Source: Stephanodiscus triporus | Taxonomy: Eukaryota > Bacillariophyta > Thalassiosirophyceae > Thalassiosirales > Thalassiosiraceae | NCBI GenBank assembly: GCA_036939755.1 | Contig: JALLAZ010000989.1 | Span: forward strand, 1-10,863 | Direction of reading: 5' to 3' | Length of the DNA: 10,863 bases | Part shown: positions 1 to 7,741 of the stretch, one piece after another | Position numbering within the stretch: position 1 is the stretch's first letter | Layout of the letters: each line of letters begins with the position of its first letter | The notes under the pieces: model-generated | Databases searched by the model: none | Told to the model about the DNA's origin: nothing | The model's input: only the letters and a program-made list of their open reading frames with translations | Made by a program: the position numbers and the translations under genes

Positions 1-158
1 AGGATGCGGCGGAAATGACGAGTTGTGAGAGTTGTCGGAGGGGTCCTGAAACTCTCCTGCTCGCTCTCCCTCTCCGCGAGACATCCTCGGAACTTCCGAA
101 GGAAATGGCGCGCGGGGTCGAATTCCCGCCAATTCCTCCTTGCTGCTGCCTCCATAAC

Positions 159-237
159 ATGCAACCAAACACCTGAAAAAAATTACACACTCCCACAAAG
201 CCGTATGTCTTCACTGGTAACGAAAAGTGGAGGATGA
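159..237 (+). promoter_or_regulatory. Two short upstream ORFs in the leader of the M41-like gene
   Basis: An ATG at 159 opens a 5-codon ORF that stops at 174-176. A second ATG at 205 opens a 10-codon ORF (MSSLVTKSGG) whose TGA at 235-237 overlaps the main ATG at 234-236 as ATGA. If transcription starts upstream of 159, ribosomes would meet both before the main start, and the ATGA overlap would suit termination followed by reinitiation. The sequence shows the ORFs. Regulation is inference, because the transcription start is unknown and an intron in the leader could remove them. Confidence 0.4.
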
Positions 238-1886
238 GCAGTCGATATCTGCTGAGCCATGCCCTGGCTGTGACATGTTTCGTCATAAAAGGACAATGCC
301 TGACTCCCTCTCTGTTGTTCGTACACGGCCAAGCTCGACAGCGTCAGTTTTCCGCCCTCGGTGCTGTTGAAACTGAAGCATATGCAATTGACATCAATGA
401 ATTATCGAAGCTCCAATCTTGCCGTACTCGAACTGCCGCGAACAAAATACTGTCTAGGGCTTTGTACCGGCCGGATCAAGAAGAAACGGGGCGACTTTAT
501 AACTCCGTGAAAATACCCAAAAATCTCTCCACCCGTCCCATCAGCGATGCCGAGCTTTCCTTGCAGACGCGGACGAACAATTCCAAGTACAAGATCATGG
601 ATCTGATAGAGAAAAATGGCGATAGGGACATCGACCGAGCATCCCTGGCTGTATTGAGCGTCTTCCTCTTCGGGTCATCCTCCGCAATTCTCGCCCAACA
701 AACGACCCAAGGCCTTCCCGATATTGTTCGCTGGTTGATTGTTTTTGCCTTATGCTTCTCTCCACTGGCATTGGTCGGGTATGGATTAGCTGTCCCTGAA
801 GAATTGACAGCGGCATTGGTGTCCGTGCAAAGGCAGCTTTTTCCTTCATATCGCAAAAGGATGATACAGCATGAAGCGGGTCATTTTTTGCTAGGTTACT
901 TGTTGGGGTGGCCGGTGAAGACTTACCAAGCTAGAAATGCTGTCAAGAATGCTGTTGAATTTTACCCGTTGAGTGATGCAGATGTTGGCGAGGACAGAGC
1001 GCAGCAAATGGGTTTCGACGTGAGAAGTAGTGGTAGAAACGATGATGAAAAAGAAGGGTCGCGAAATAGGATAACAATGGTTAGCGATGGCCCATACTAT
1101 TCAAAAGACGGGCGAGGTAGCACAGATATGGAGAGGTCTGTATTGCGCAATGGTGAGTCTTTCTTTGCCTTATCAAGAGAAGACGACCCAACATCATCGT
1201 GGCCATTTCGTGGGTTCGACGACGATACGCTGGATAAACTAGCAATCATTAGTGTCGCGGGTGCTTGTGCGGAAATATTGGCATACGGAAATGCCGAGGG
1301 AGGCGTTGCAGATTTACTTCAGCTGCGGCGCATATATGGGGCTGCGGCGTCCGCATCAAGCAACAATATCGGCAAAAATGGGCCAGGAGAATCATTCAGT
1401 GATGATGCTAAGGTGCGCAGATTGCGTAGAGAGAATAAGAACGGTAAGGGTGGAATGGATGAAAGAGAGATGGATACTCGCACAAGGTTTGCACTTGGCT
1501 ACGCGATGGGATTGTTACGCCAGCATTTGGATGTATTGGACGCACTCGCAGAAACAATGGAACGAGATGGGTCGGTCGCTGACTGTATCCTAGCTATAGA
1601 AGAATGCACCAATGTGGGCGGATATGCGGTGAGAGGAGACTACGACAAGGTGCGAAGAGAGAGGCTTCGTGCCGAGGAAGGAGGCCTTGGAGGCTGGATG
1701 GAGAGAACGTTTTTGGGTGGAAGCAAAACAATAGATGTACAAGATTCAGGTGTCATCGAAGGAAAAGGGGGCGGGGATAGGAAGCGGGGATTGCAGCTGA
1801 CAGGAGATGAACCGTTGTGTGCATCGTTGGCCGTGGCTGCGGCATTTTTTGCCTGGGCATCCGAAGGCGGGCTATCATTACACTAG
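234..1886 (+). CDS. Peptidase M41-like (FtsH protease domain-like) membrane zinc protease without AAA domain, probably plastid
   Basis: The 550-residue protein carries the zinc metalloprotease motif HEAGH at residues 213-217, followed by FLLGYLLGWPV. A second block, VAGACAEILAYGNAEGGVADL, ends with Asp360, which sits where FtsH proteases have their third zinc ligand. A helical C-terminal block near residues 420-460 (LGYAMGLLRQH, then SVADCILAIEE) matches the end of the M41 fold. There is no Walker A or B motif, so the ATPase half of FtsH is absent. This is the architecture of the plant M41-like proteins related to Arabidopsis At5g27290 and VIR3 (At1g56180). Two membrane helices precede the protease domain (about 136-156 and 164-188). 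The N-terminus reads as a signal peptide (cut near Cys22-Leu23) followed by a Ser/Arg/Gln-rich transit-like stretch, suggesting a complex plastid. Residues 235-335 form a low-complexity insert relative to the plant proteins, and the C-terminus ends in an extra hydrophobic segment. ATG 234 is chosen because the signal peptide starts there. Substrates are unknown. Confidence 0.85.
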   Translation: MSSRYLLSHALAVTCFVIKGQCLTPSLLFVHGQARQRQFSALGAVETEAYAIDINELSKLQSCRTRTAANKILSRALYRPDQEETGRLYNSVKIPKNLSTRPISDAELSLQTRTNNSKYKIMDLIEKNGDRDIDRASLAVLSVFLFGSSSAILAQQTTQGLPDIVRWLIVFALCFSPLALVGYGLAVPEELTAALVSVQRQLFPSYRKRMIQHEAGHFLLGYLLGWPVKTYQARNAVKNAVEFYPLSDADVGEDRAQQMGFDVRSSGRNDDEKEGSRNRITMVSDGPYYSKDGRGSTDMERSVLRNGESFFALSREDDPTSSWPFRGFDDDTLDKLAIISVAGACAEILAYGNAEGGVADLLQLRRIYGAAASASSNNIGKNGPGESFSDDAKVRRLRRENKNGKGGMDEREMDTRTRFALGYAMGLLRQHLDVLDALAETMERDGSVADCILAIEECTNVGGYAVRGDYDKVRRERLRAEEGGLGGWMERTFLGGSKTIDVQDSGVIEGKGGGDRKRGLQLTGDEPLCASLAVAAAFFAWASEGGLSLH

Positions 1887-2112
1887 GTAAGAAGAGCTTT
1901 TTGTTCGGGGGGGGGATTCAGCTGTAAATAATCGTAACGCGTTACAAACCGCGCATGATTTGTTGCTTGATTTCCCCCGATACATAAATTTTCGATCTAG
2001 ATAATTTTGACCCCGGTGAAATCGACACAAGTTCATCCTGTTGATTTCACACCAGATAAAACTATTGTTGACACAATAAATCATATTCCATAGAATGACA
2101 TTGCCCCATTTT
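1887..2112. other. Convergent intergenic spacer, M41-like gene and bS16 gene
   Basis: This 226-bp AT-rich spacer separates two genes that face each other. It holds a run of 9 G at 1907-1915 and an AATAAA on the + strand at 2075-2080, a possible polyadenylation signal for the M41-like gene. Immediately after the stop codon of that gene the sequence AG|GTAAGA (junction 1886/1887) matches a splice donor. No gene is seen. Confidence 0.5.
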
Positions 2113-2590
2113 CTACTTTTCCTCCTTCTTCCTGTCCTTCTTCGGGATCATCGTCTGCAAGCTGAAGCGTTGAGGCGGCGGGGGCAGTATGCCGAACTTT
2201 CCAAGTATCCATGCCACGCGATCGGACGGTTGGGCTCCGACCGATATCCAATATCGCAGTCGATCAGTCTTTAGACGGATTTCCTTAATCCCCGCGCTTG
2301 TCGCTATTGGATTGTAGGTCCCGACCTGAGTATATATATTATTTCGGCACGAAATATGTTGGTGAGGTGAGGTCCCGAGTTTCTGTGATGGACGCGCCGT
2401 GCGTGGGACGAAATCAAATAGGGACGCCGCCGATCTGAGGACATCGCGGAAGTCGGGGCAAGCCAGGCAGGGCGAAACTCACTATTTCGAGAAATTTACC
2501 ATCACGTGGAGCCCGAGCATCGGCGGCCACCATCCGATAGAACGGAGAGTGCTTCCTTCCGAAACGTTGGAGACGGAGGCGAACCACCAT
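2113..2590 (-). CDS. MRPS16: Ribosomal protein bS16, organellar (probably mitochondrial small subunit), two exons
   Basis: The coding sequence is complement(join(2113..2325,2483..2590)): exon 1 gives 36 residues, exon 2 gives 70 residues and a stop, 106 in all. Every hallmark of bS16 is present in order: [11 protein letters not shown] at residues 9-19, [12 protein letters not shown] at 24-35, GTYNP at 38-42, [13 protein letters not shown] at 59-71, and a tail beginning GILPPPP at 81-87 followed by a Lys/Glu-rich end. bS16 binds 16S-type rRNA in the small ribosomal subunit. The ILPPPP tail resembles the nuclear-encoded organellar form of plants rather than a bacterial one. Diatom plastid genomes normally carry their own rps16, so I infer a mitochondrial role. 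There is no N-terminal extension; an in-frame TGA lies 18 bases before the ATG, so the start is well fixed unless an upstream exon exists. The protein would then need an internal targeting signal, as known for plant S16. The gene is convergent with the M41-like gene and divergent from the gene at 2842. Confidence 0.93.
2326..2482 (-). other. Phase-0 spliceosomal intron of the bS16 gene
   Basis: The 157-bp intron begins GTGAGT (minus strand, from 2482) and ends ACTCAG at 2326. It has an AT-rich stretch (ATATATATA) just before the acceptor. Its removal joins FLEI to VGTYNP in frame and restores the bS16 family alignment without gap. Read through, the first intron codons would run on out of the family. 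The boundaries rest on splice consensus plus protein continuity, without transcript data. Confidence 0.9.
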
Positions 2591-2841
2591 GATGGACGGA
2601 ATAGATCACAGCTTCCTAGTACGACGGTCCAAACGGGGGAGGAGGGAGGAGGTTGATGGAGATATGAGGGCGGGGGGGGGGGGAGGGGCGAAGAGAGAAT
2701 GTTGTTGTTGTGTTTGTTTTTAACTCATGTTGTGCAATAATCGTCTGTCTGACTCTTAGATAGTTCCTGCTGGGAAAATCTTCCGCGTCCGCCACATTCC
2801 CCAAGAAAATATTATTCTCTTGGCAAATAAAAGTAGTAATA
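2591..2841. promoter_or_regulatory. Shared divergent upstream region of the bS16 gene and the 352-residue gene
   Basis: These 251 bp separate two start codons that point away from each other, so both promoters or leaders must lie here or overlap the neighbour. The region contains a purine-rich block with a run of 12 G at 2672-2683 on the + strand (poly-C on the other), then a GTT/TTG-rich stretch around 2700-2720. No clear TATA box at a sensible distance was found; the AAATAAAAG at 2825-2833 is too near the ATG at 2842 to serve as one. Confidence 0.4.
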
Positions 2842-3900
2842 ATGCCGCGCTTCACCGACAAGTGGGTCGTCGACAAGTGCATGTTCGACTACGTCAACGG
2901 CGGCGACTGCGCGTGCTGCGGCTTCCCCCACCTCTTCGCGCCCGGCGGCCTCGAGGGCATGATCAACGCCATGTCCGACCTCGAGACCGATTCCGCCGTT
3001 CGGGAGATTAACGCGGCGAGAGCGTCGCCGTGGCCGCCGGACATGAGGGATCAGATATGGGCCGACAGGCTGCTTTTGCGGTTCAAGATGAAGAAGGAGA
3101 TGAGGGCGTATCGGACCTTCCTGGAGAGGGCGGCGACTGCCGATACGACGACGACGACTACGACGACTACTACGACTACTACGAACGACGTCGACGACGA
3201 CGGGGCGGCGGTCCGGTCGTTGCATCGATTCTGCACGCGCGATATGACCCCGACGCAACTCCGACGGACGTTCCAACTCCCTCGATCCGAGCTAACGGAA
3301 ATCCTCCGGGACAGGTACGGCATATGCTCGGCGTACTCGGTGGTCTTCTGCTCGGTGGTGGATCAGGTCGCGAATTTCGATGTTACCGGGTACGGCGTGG
3401 ACGCACGTCGCGGCGGCGGCGGCCGTCGTCGTCGCACCGGGGACGACGAAGAAGACGACGACGACGACTCCGAGGAAGTATTCGAGAGGATGTTGAAATT
3501 CGACGGGAACGCCGGCTTTCGCCTAGACGTCGTCGTCCCGAAGACTACGTCGGGCGACGGCGATCGCGGCTTGGTGGACGATTGGATGGTGGACGACGTG
3601 GCATTGATGAAGTTCTTGCGACGGATGACGAGCCTGGCCGGTCCCACCTTGCTGGCGCGGGCGGCCGCCAGGAGGACATCCTCGAACGACGAAGACGATG
3701 ATGATGATCGCGAGGGGGGGGGGGTGAGTGGCGGGGGGGATATCGAGAAGGACGACGTCAACGTGACCAGTTTTCGATCCGATCGTCGAGTGATACGATT
3801 GATGATCGCCAGGTATTGGGCGGATAGGCTCATCGAGAAATACAACGACGTGCAGAAGAAGAAGAAGGAGGAGGAGGAGGATGGGACGGACGCGCAGTAG
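2842..3900 (+). CDS. Hypothetical low-complexity protein, 352 residues
   Basis: I do not recognise this family. The N-terminus has a compact non-repetitive section with a Cys cluster (C13, C23, C25, C26; GGDCACCGFPHLF) and predicted helices up to about residue 95. A run of 13 Thr follows (102-114), then an ordered-looking section around 120-175, an Arg/Gly patch, two Asp/Glu tracts (about 200-212 and 280-290), and a Lys/Glu-rich charged end. Two short similar segments flank the protein: IWADRLLLRF at 72-81 and YWADRLIEKY at 325-334, each followed by Lys/Glu-rich helix. No signal peptide or membrane segment is visible. Codon third positions are strongly G/C, unlike the neighbouring genes. The ordered segments argue for a real gene, but low complexity makes long ORFs likely on both strands, so the exact frame deserves caution. 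ATG 2842 gives the full ordered N-terminus. The G11 run at 3714-3724 lies inside the frame and is a likely place for an assembly error. Confidence 0.6.
   Translation: MPRFTDKWVVDKCMFDYVNGGDCACCGFPHLFAPGGLEGMINAMSDLETDSAVREINAARASPWPPDMRDQIWADRLLLRFKMKKEMRAYRTFLERAATADTTTTTTTTTTTTTNDVDDDGAAVRSLHRFCTRDMTPTQLRRTFQLPRSELTEILRDRYGICSAYSVVFCSVVDQVANFDVTGYGVDARRGGGGRRRRTGDDEEDDDDDSEEVFERMLKFDGNAGFRLDVVVPKTTSGDGDRGLVDDWMVDDVALMKFLRRMTSLAGPTLLARAAARRTSSNDEDDDDDREGGGVSGGGDIEKDDVNVTSFRSDRRVIRLMIARYWADRLIEKYNDVQKKKKEEEEDGTDAQ
3145..3183 (+). repeat. ACG/ACT trinucleotide tract encoding poly-Thr
   Basis: Thirteen consecutive Thr codons, an irregular mix of ACG and ACT, form a 39-base coding microsatellite at residues 102-114 of the hypothetical protein. 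The length being a multiple of three fits a tract tolerated within a coding frame. Confidence 0.85.
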
Positions 3901-4528
3901 GAGGTAAACGCTGGATGGGCGTGTTAATTATGTCGTTTTCTTAAGTTGGAGAAGCGAACAATGATGCATGGGCAAATATTGGAAACGCAAGCATTTGGCC
4001 GAAAAGTTTGTTCTCAGCGTCGGACCCCTTGCTTTCCGGAATACACACACAACAAACCCTCTAGAGTGGAATCATAAACATTCATCTTTGCACATGCGAA
4101 AGGACGTCTCGGGCGCTCCCTCGCTTTGTCTGTAATGCAAACAACTGTCGCCGAGCTTCGGAGTGGCTGGTGGTGGGGATTCGACGGGCTCAACTTTGAT
4201 TGCATATGCCCGTGGGCATACTTTTTTCTTCCTCTTTTATCGACATATCTTGCTCTGAATCGGCATCTGTGTCATAAGTCATAAAGCTCCTTTGCTTCCT
4301 TTCCCTTGCACTTGGGCATTGTACCCTTTTTGCGGAAAACGTCACAGTTCTAAAAGAGCCATGGGAGAAAAGGCCACAAGAGCTGTTGGGACGGAGGTTC
4401 TCACCCTGCGCAGAAAATTGGGCTAAACAATCGTGTGGTGAGATGGACCCAAAGGAAAATGTGTAGCATGCAACAGACTGCTAAACGTAGTGACAGGAAG
4501 GCATAAAAAAAGTGACGGAGATCAAAGT
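3901..4528. other. Gene-free spacer between the hypothetical gene and the transposon
   Basis: About 630 bp hold the 3' flank of the hypothetical gene and the host DNA left of the transposon. I found no convincing ORF, tRNA-like fold or repeat; the longest reading frames are short and compositionally unremarkable. Part of it probably belonged to the upstream region of the FIT-like gene at 8188 before the transposon arrived. Confidence 0.4.
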
Positions 4529-4548
4529 GTATCGTTCGGGCGCGGCCC
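4529..4548 (+). repeat. Left terminal inverted repeat of the transposon
   Basis: The sequence GTATCGTTCGGGCGCGGCCC is matched exactly, in inverted orientation, at 8055-8074. The core CGTTCGGGCGCGGCCC (4533-4548) is the conservative end; the outer GTAT may belong to the target site. Confidence 0.9.
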
Positions 4549-4756
4549 TACGTAAAAACGATCAAAAAATGATCATTTTTGACTTTGACACTAAAATACT
4601 AAGTCAAAATTCCATTTTCAGCAAAAATGGAGACCACCATTCGATTCGCCTTGCTCTTCTGCGTCAGAGCTTGGTATTCACTTTTCATTCCCATCGAATT
4701 ATCAGACCATTATCATCCATTGAAATGGAGGTTATGAAATGATCATTTTTTGATCA
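4548..4756 (+). repeat. Left subterminal repeats: CTACGTA motif and TGATCA palindromes
   Basis: CTACGTA lies at 4548-4554, right inside the terminal repeat. GATCAAAAAATGATCA at 4560-4575 is exactly inverted at 4740-4755, so two GATC-rich stem-forming units bracket about 165 bp. Such subterminal repeats are often transposase-binding sites in DNA transposons; that role is inferred here. Confidence 0.7.
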
Positions 4757-4846
4757 TTTTGGTACCCCCCCACCTACCGTAGAGTAAGTACCAAACGGAG
4801 AACACCGCCACAAACAACTCCGACCCCCCAAAGATTCGATCGAACG

Positions 4847-7741
4847 ATGCCGTCCGCTGTTGACGATGAGCCTTTACCACCAGGCGAATTGCCGTCCCCT
4901 GCCGCCAGCAGTCCGTCGAGGGCTGCGGCTGCGGCGCTGTCTTTGCCAAGCGCGCAGGCGGACCTCCCCATGAGCCCAGGAAGGGCGGCGGCGGCGGCAA
5001 TTATGAGAGGAATTTCTGGGATGATTGGTGCGGCGCTGTCTCCAGCAATTCGCCATCGCCCCCCCCCGGCCGAACTACTAGTCGGGGCATCACCATTCGA
5101 TTGCAGTCTCGTCGAATCGAGTATTAGTATCGACGTCGCCGACGAAGACAGTACTAGTATTACTAGTAGCAATAACGACGAGCAGGTCCAGCATTCTGAG
5201 ACGCCAGAAAAAATTCTCCAGATGATGTTGGAGGACAACGCGGAGGAAGGAGATGGGGGCGACAGTGATGTTGAGGGGGACGAAGTCAACATGCACTACC
5301 AAGCGATGACGGCGAACGAGGAGAACCACGACCTTGATGTCGAAGAATGGGGGGAGGTTTCTGACCCATCAATCCCCGGTGCGCCTGAAGGATGGATCCC
5401 GCCCGGTGCTCCAATAGGATTTATTGGCTATTGCCCTAAATTTGATGCTCCTTCTCATTTTTCAGAGGTGGACAACCCTGGGCGATGGAGCGAATTTGTG
5501 TTTCAGCCAAAGTATCTCAAAGTAAAAGGGATGCCGACGTCTGCATATGCCGGCCACTTCACCCCAGCAGGAGCAAAGGTTGTCCCCGCGGATTGTTTTG
5601 GGCGACGCGAGGTGAATGGATGGAATTTTTTTTACAGTGGATGGGAGCCAGATGAGTTTGATCGCGCGACGTTTGTACGAGGCCCTGCGACGAGGGAAAA
5701 AATCAAGCCTCCCGAACGGAAGGGATGCCTCGACGCCGACCGATTGCGAGCGCACGGGCTCAGCGGCGAACGTATTAAAAAAGATCCCTTCTTCTTCCTC
5801 CAGCTGTTGTTGCCTGTTTGTGACCCAAAACGATCGGGTATCGATGGTGATGATCGCATGCCATTCTTTTCAACTGTTACATCGCATACGAATGGCTACG
5901 CCGTATGCGAGAAGGGCTGGGGCGGAGGGTACGGGCACGCGTTCAAGCTGGTGACGGAAATGGACTTGGTCCATTGGATTGGGGTGCCTATTCGGCATGG
6001 TGCGAGAGATGGCAGCGCCAGCAGCTTATACAGGCGCTGGATGGAAGATGACGTGGATTACGACCCCATTATCGCCGACCACATGACCATGTCACGGTGG
6101 CGTCAAATAAAGTCTGTGTTCAAATTGAACAACAACCTCTCAACTCCAGGCCGTGACAAGGAGGGGTACGATCCAGCAGCGAAGTACGACCTCATCTTTC
6201 GTACACTCTGCCACAACATGAATTATATAACGTTGCAAGCAGAATTGGATGTGGCGGGGGATGAGTCGACATGGGGATTTGCGGGATACATGGCGGATGC
6301 TGGAGGGCGGCTCATGAATAAGCCCGTTGGAAAGGGGGGGCAGACGACGATGATTTACGACGTCTCACGGCGCTACCCCAGAGCGTACGTGCATCGGCAC
6401 AAGGTGCACGTACGACCAGTTGGTTTCACGGCGGAGGGGAAGTTTGAGATAAAGCACTTGATCGATCAGCTCGATAAGCTTGTTGTTGGAAGAGTTGCAC
6501 CAGAAGAGTTGAATACTAGTGTGCCTCCTCCTTCTGGATATGGCGAGCCGACCACTTACCGGAAGAGATCCATCTATCCCCGGCCTCCTCACATCACATG
6601 TGATAATCATTTCTCGGGTGACAATGTGTTGGATTATGCTGGTGAGAGGGGTTTCGGGATCACGCAGACATGTCGCCGGGACCGATATCCCGAGGGATTA
6701 AAGGAGTACCTCCATCATGAGGTGGTTGATGCCAGCAACGCACGGCCCCGAGCAATGCGTTTTCAAAATCCGATCGTTGCGGTGAAGCAAGTTGCGCCAA
6801 CGCCAACTGCCGAGGGTCTCACAACAACTAAGCCATACACCAAAACGCTGGTGTCCTTTCAATCAACCGGTGCGACGAACATTGCCGGTGTAAACAACCT
6901 TCCATCGGCTTCACTCTATGCAACTGTCAAGTCCCGCGGAAAGAAACCGAACAAAAGGTATTGGGGGATCGAGCAAAACGAGGCGAGGGCGACGTACCTA
7001 GGCCACTATTACGGTGTCGATAACGTTGACCACATGATAAAAAATGCAAAGATACGATACACAACATGGAAATACTGGCATGCACCCTTCCTTCATGCTC
7101 TGTCAATGGCAGTGATCGCGGCGTATGATATGTACATCGAATGTTGTGAGGGGGGGCTCGACTCAGAGTGGTTTGTCGAGGCGAAGGATAGGATGACGTT
7201 CCGGGACTTCCGCCTGATGCTCTCGGAGCAAATGATGACATATGATCCACGCGTGCAGATATACAAAGGTGACGAGAACTTTCGAAAGGTGACCAGACTT
7301 GGGAAGCGAAAGAAAAAGGGAACAGCAATATCATATTGGAAGGGGGAAAAGGGTGGAATAAGTTTGGAGAACTACAAAATTGCTAAGACTTCGAGTCACC
7401 GTTCGCCTTCACGTCTCTGTGGCCAGTTAGATGATTTTGAGAAGCACGCAGCAAGCATCTCTCGGACAACACATTCTTACAATTGCGCAGTGTGTGGTAA
7501 ACGAACGGCATGGAAATGTGGGTTGTGCAAGAAGTATGTCTGTGTCGGTAAAGGGGTGGGGGGCTGTCAAATCGCACTCCACAATGATTCGATGTTTGGC
7601 CTAACTAAAGTGGACTATGAGGACCTGTTTGAGGGGAAAGAGAAAGCCTGGAAGGCACCATCAAAAACGGAGAAGAGACGCAATGCAAATTGGATTGATA
7701 GAATCCGGAAAATGATGATGAGGGAAGACCAAGGCGAATGA
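4847..7741 (+). CDS. PiggyBac-type transposase (DDE_Tnp_1_7 family)
   Basis: The 964-residue protein would bind the transposon ends, cut and reinsert the element in the nucleus. The RNase H-like catalytic core carries the family's acidic residues: Asp472 in GDESTWGF (compare IDEQL in insect piggyBac), Asp586 in ITCDNHFSGD, and Asp725 plus Asp728 in YGVDNVDHM, the last followed by the typical WKYWHAPFLHAL helix. A segment before the core (MSRWRQIKSVFKLN, around 420) matches the family's dimerisation and DNA-binding domain entry. The C-terminus has a Cys-rich zinc-binding domain, C880-x2-C-x7-C-x2-C-x4-C-x7-C-x4-H912, then a basic tail. The first 160 residues are disordered, Ala/Pro- then Asp/Glu-rich, making the protein longer than the roughly 600 residues of insect piggyBac. 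A conserved-looking section at about 175-330 (GWIPPGAPIGF onward) is additional to the insect protein. There is no stop or frameshift and no intron is needed. The first ATG (4847) is used. Confidence 0.93.
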   Translation: MPSAVDDEPLPPGELPSPAASSPSRAAAAALSLPSAQADLPMSPGRAAAAAIMRGISGMIGAALSPAIRHRPPPAELLVGASPFDCSLVESSISIDVADEDSTSITSSNNDEQVQHSETPEKILQMMLEDNAEEGDGGDSDVEGDEVNMHYQAMTANEENHDLDVEEWGEVSDPSIPGAPEGWIPPGAPIGFIGYCPKFDAPSHFSEVDNPGRWSEFVFQPKYLKVKGMPTSAYAGHFTPAGAKVVPADCFGRREVNGWNFFYSGWEPDEFDRATFVRGPATREKIKPPERKGCLDADRLRAHGLSGERIKKDPFFFLQLLLPVCDPKRSGIDGDDRMPFFSTVTSHTNGYAVCEKGWGGGYGHAFKLVTEMDLVHWIGVPIRHGARDGSASSLYRRWMEDDVDYDPIIADHMTMSRWRQIKSVFKLNNNLSTPGRDKEGYDPAAKYDLIFRTLCHNMNYITLQAELDVAGDESTWGFAGYMADAGGRLMNKPVGKGGQTTMIYDVSRRYPRAYVHRHKVHVRPVGFTAEGKFEIKHLIDQLDKLVVGRVAPEELNTSVPPPSGYGEPTTYRKRSIYPRPPHITCDNHFSGDNVLDYAGERGFGITQTCRRDRYPEGLKEYLHHEVVDASNARPRAMRFQNPIVAVKQVAPTPTAEGLTTTKPYTKTLVSFQSTGATNIAGVNNLPSASLYATVKSRGKKPNKRYWGIEQNEARATYLGHYYGVDNVDHMIKNAKIRYTTWKYWHAPFLHALSMAVIAAYDMYIECCEGGLDSEWFVEAKDRMTFRDFRLMLSEQMMTYDPRVQIYKGDENFRKVTRLGKRKKKGTAISYWKGEKGGISLENYKIAKTSSHRSPSRLCGQLDDFEKHAASISRTTHSYNCAVCGKRTAWKCGLCKKYVCVGKGVGGCQIALHNDSMFGLTKVDYEDLFEGKEKAWKAPSKTEKRRNANWIDRIRKMMMREDQGE

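Noticed and set aside
2399..2656. 85-codon + strand frame over the bS16 first exon and intron
   Set aside because: The minus strand there encodes unmistakable bS16; the + frame has no recognisable feature.
2812..3276. Antisense frame of 154 codons, Arg-rich
   Set aside because: It is Arg/Val low complexity created by the GC-rich sense codons and the Thr tract, and it lacks any ordered domain.
3724..3770. Possible 47-bp intron (GTGAGT to ACCAG) in the hypothetical gene
   Set aside because: Removal would shift the frame and destroy the second WADRL segment; the donor match arises from the G run.
3363..3845. Antisense frame of 160 codons under the hypothetical gene, Ser/Pro-rich
   Set aside because: It is the mirror of GAC/GAT/CGG-rich repeats, which read open on several frames. 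Its protein is low complexity throughout, while the sense frame has ordered segments.
4512..4742. 76-codon frame at the left end of the transposon
   Set aside because: It runs across the terminal inverted repeat and the subterminal palindromes and resembles no known protein, so it is an accident of these repeats.
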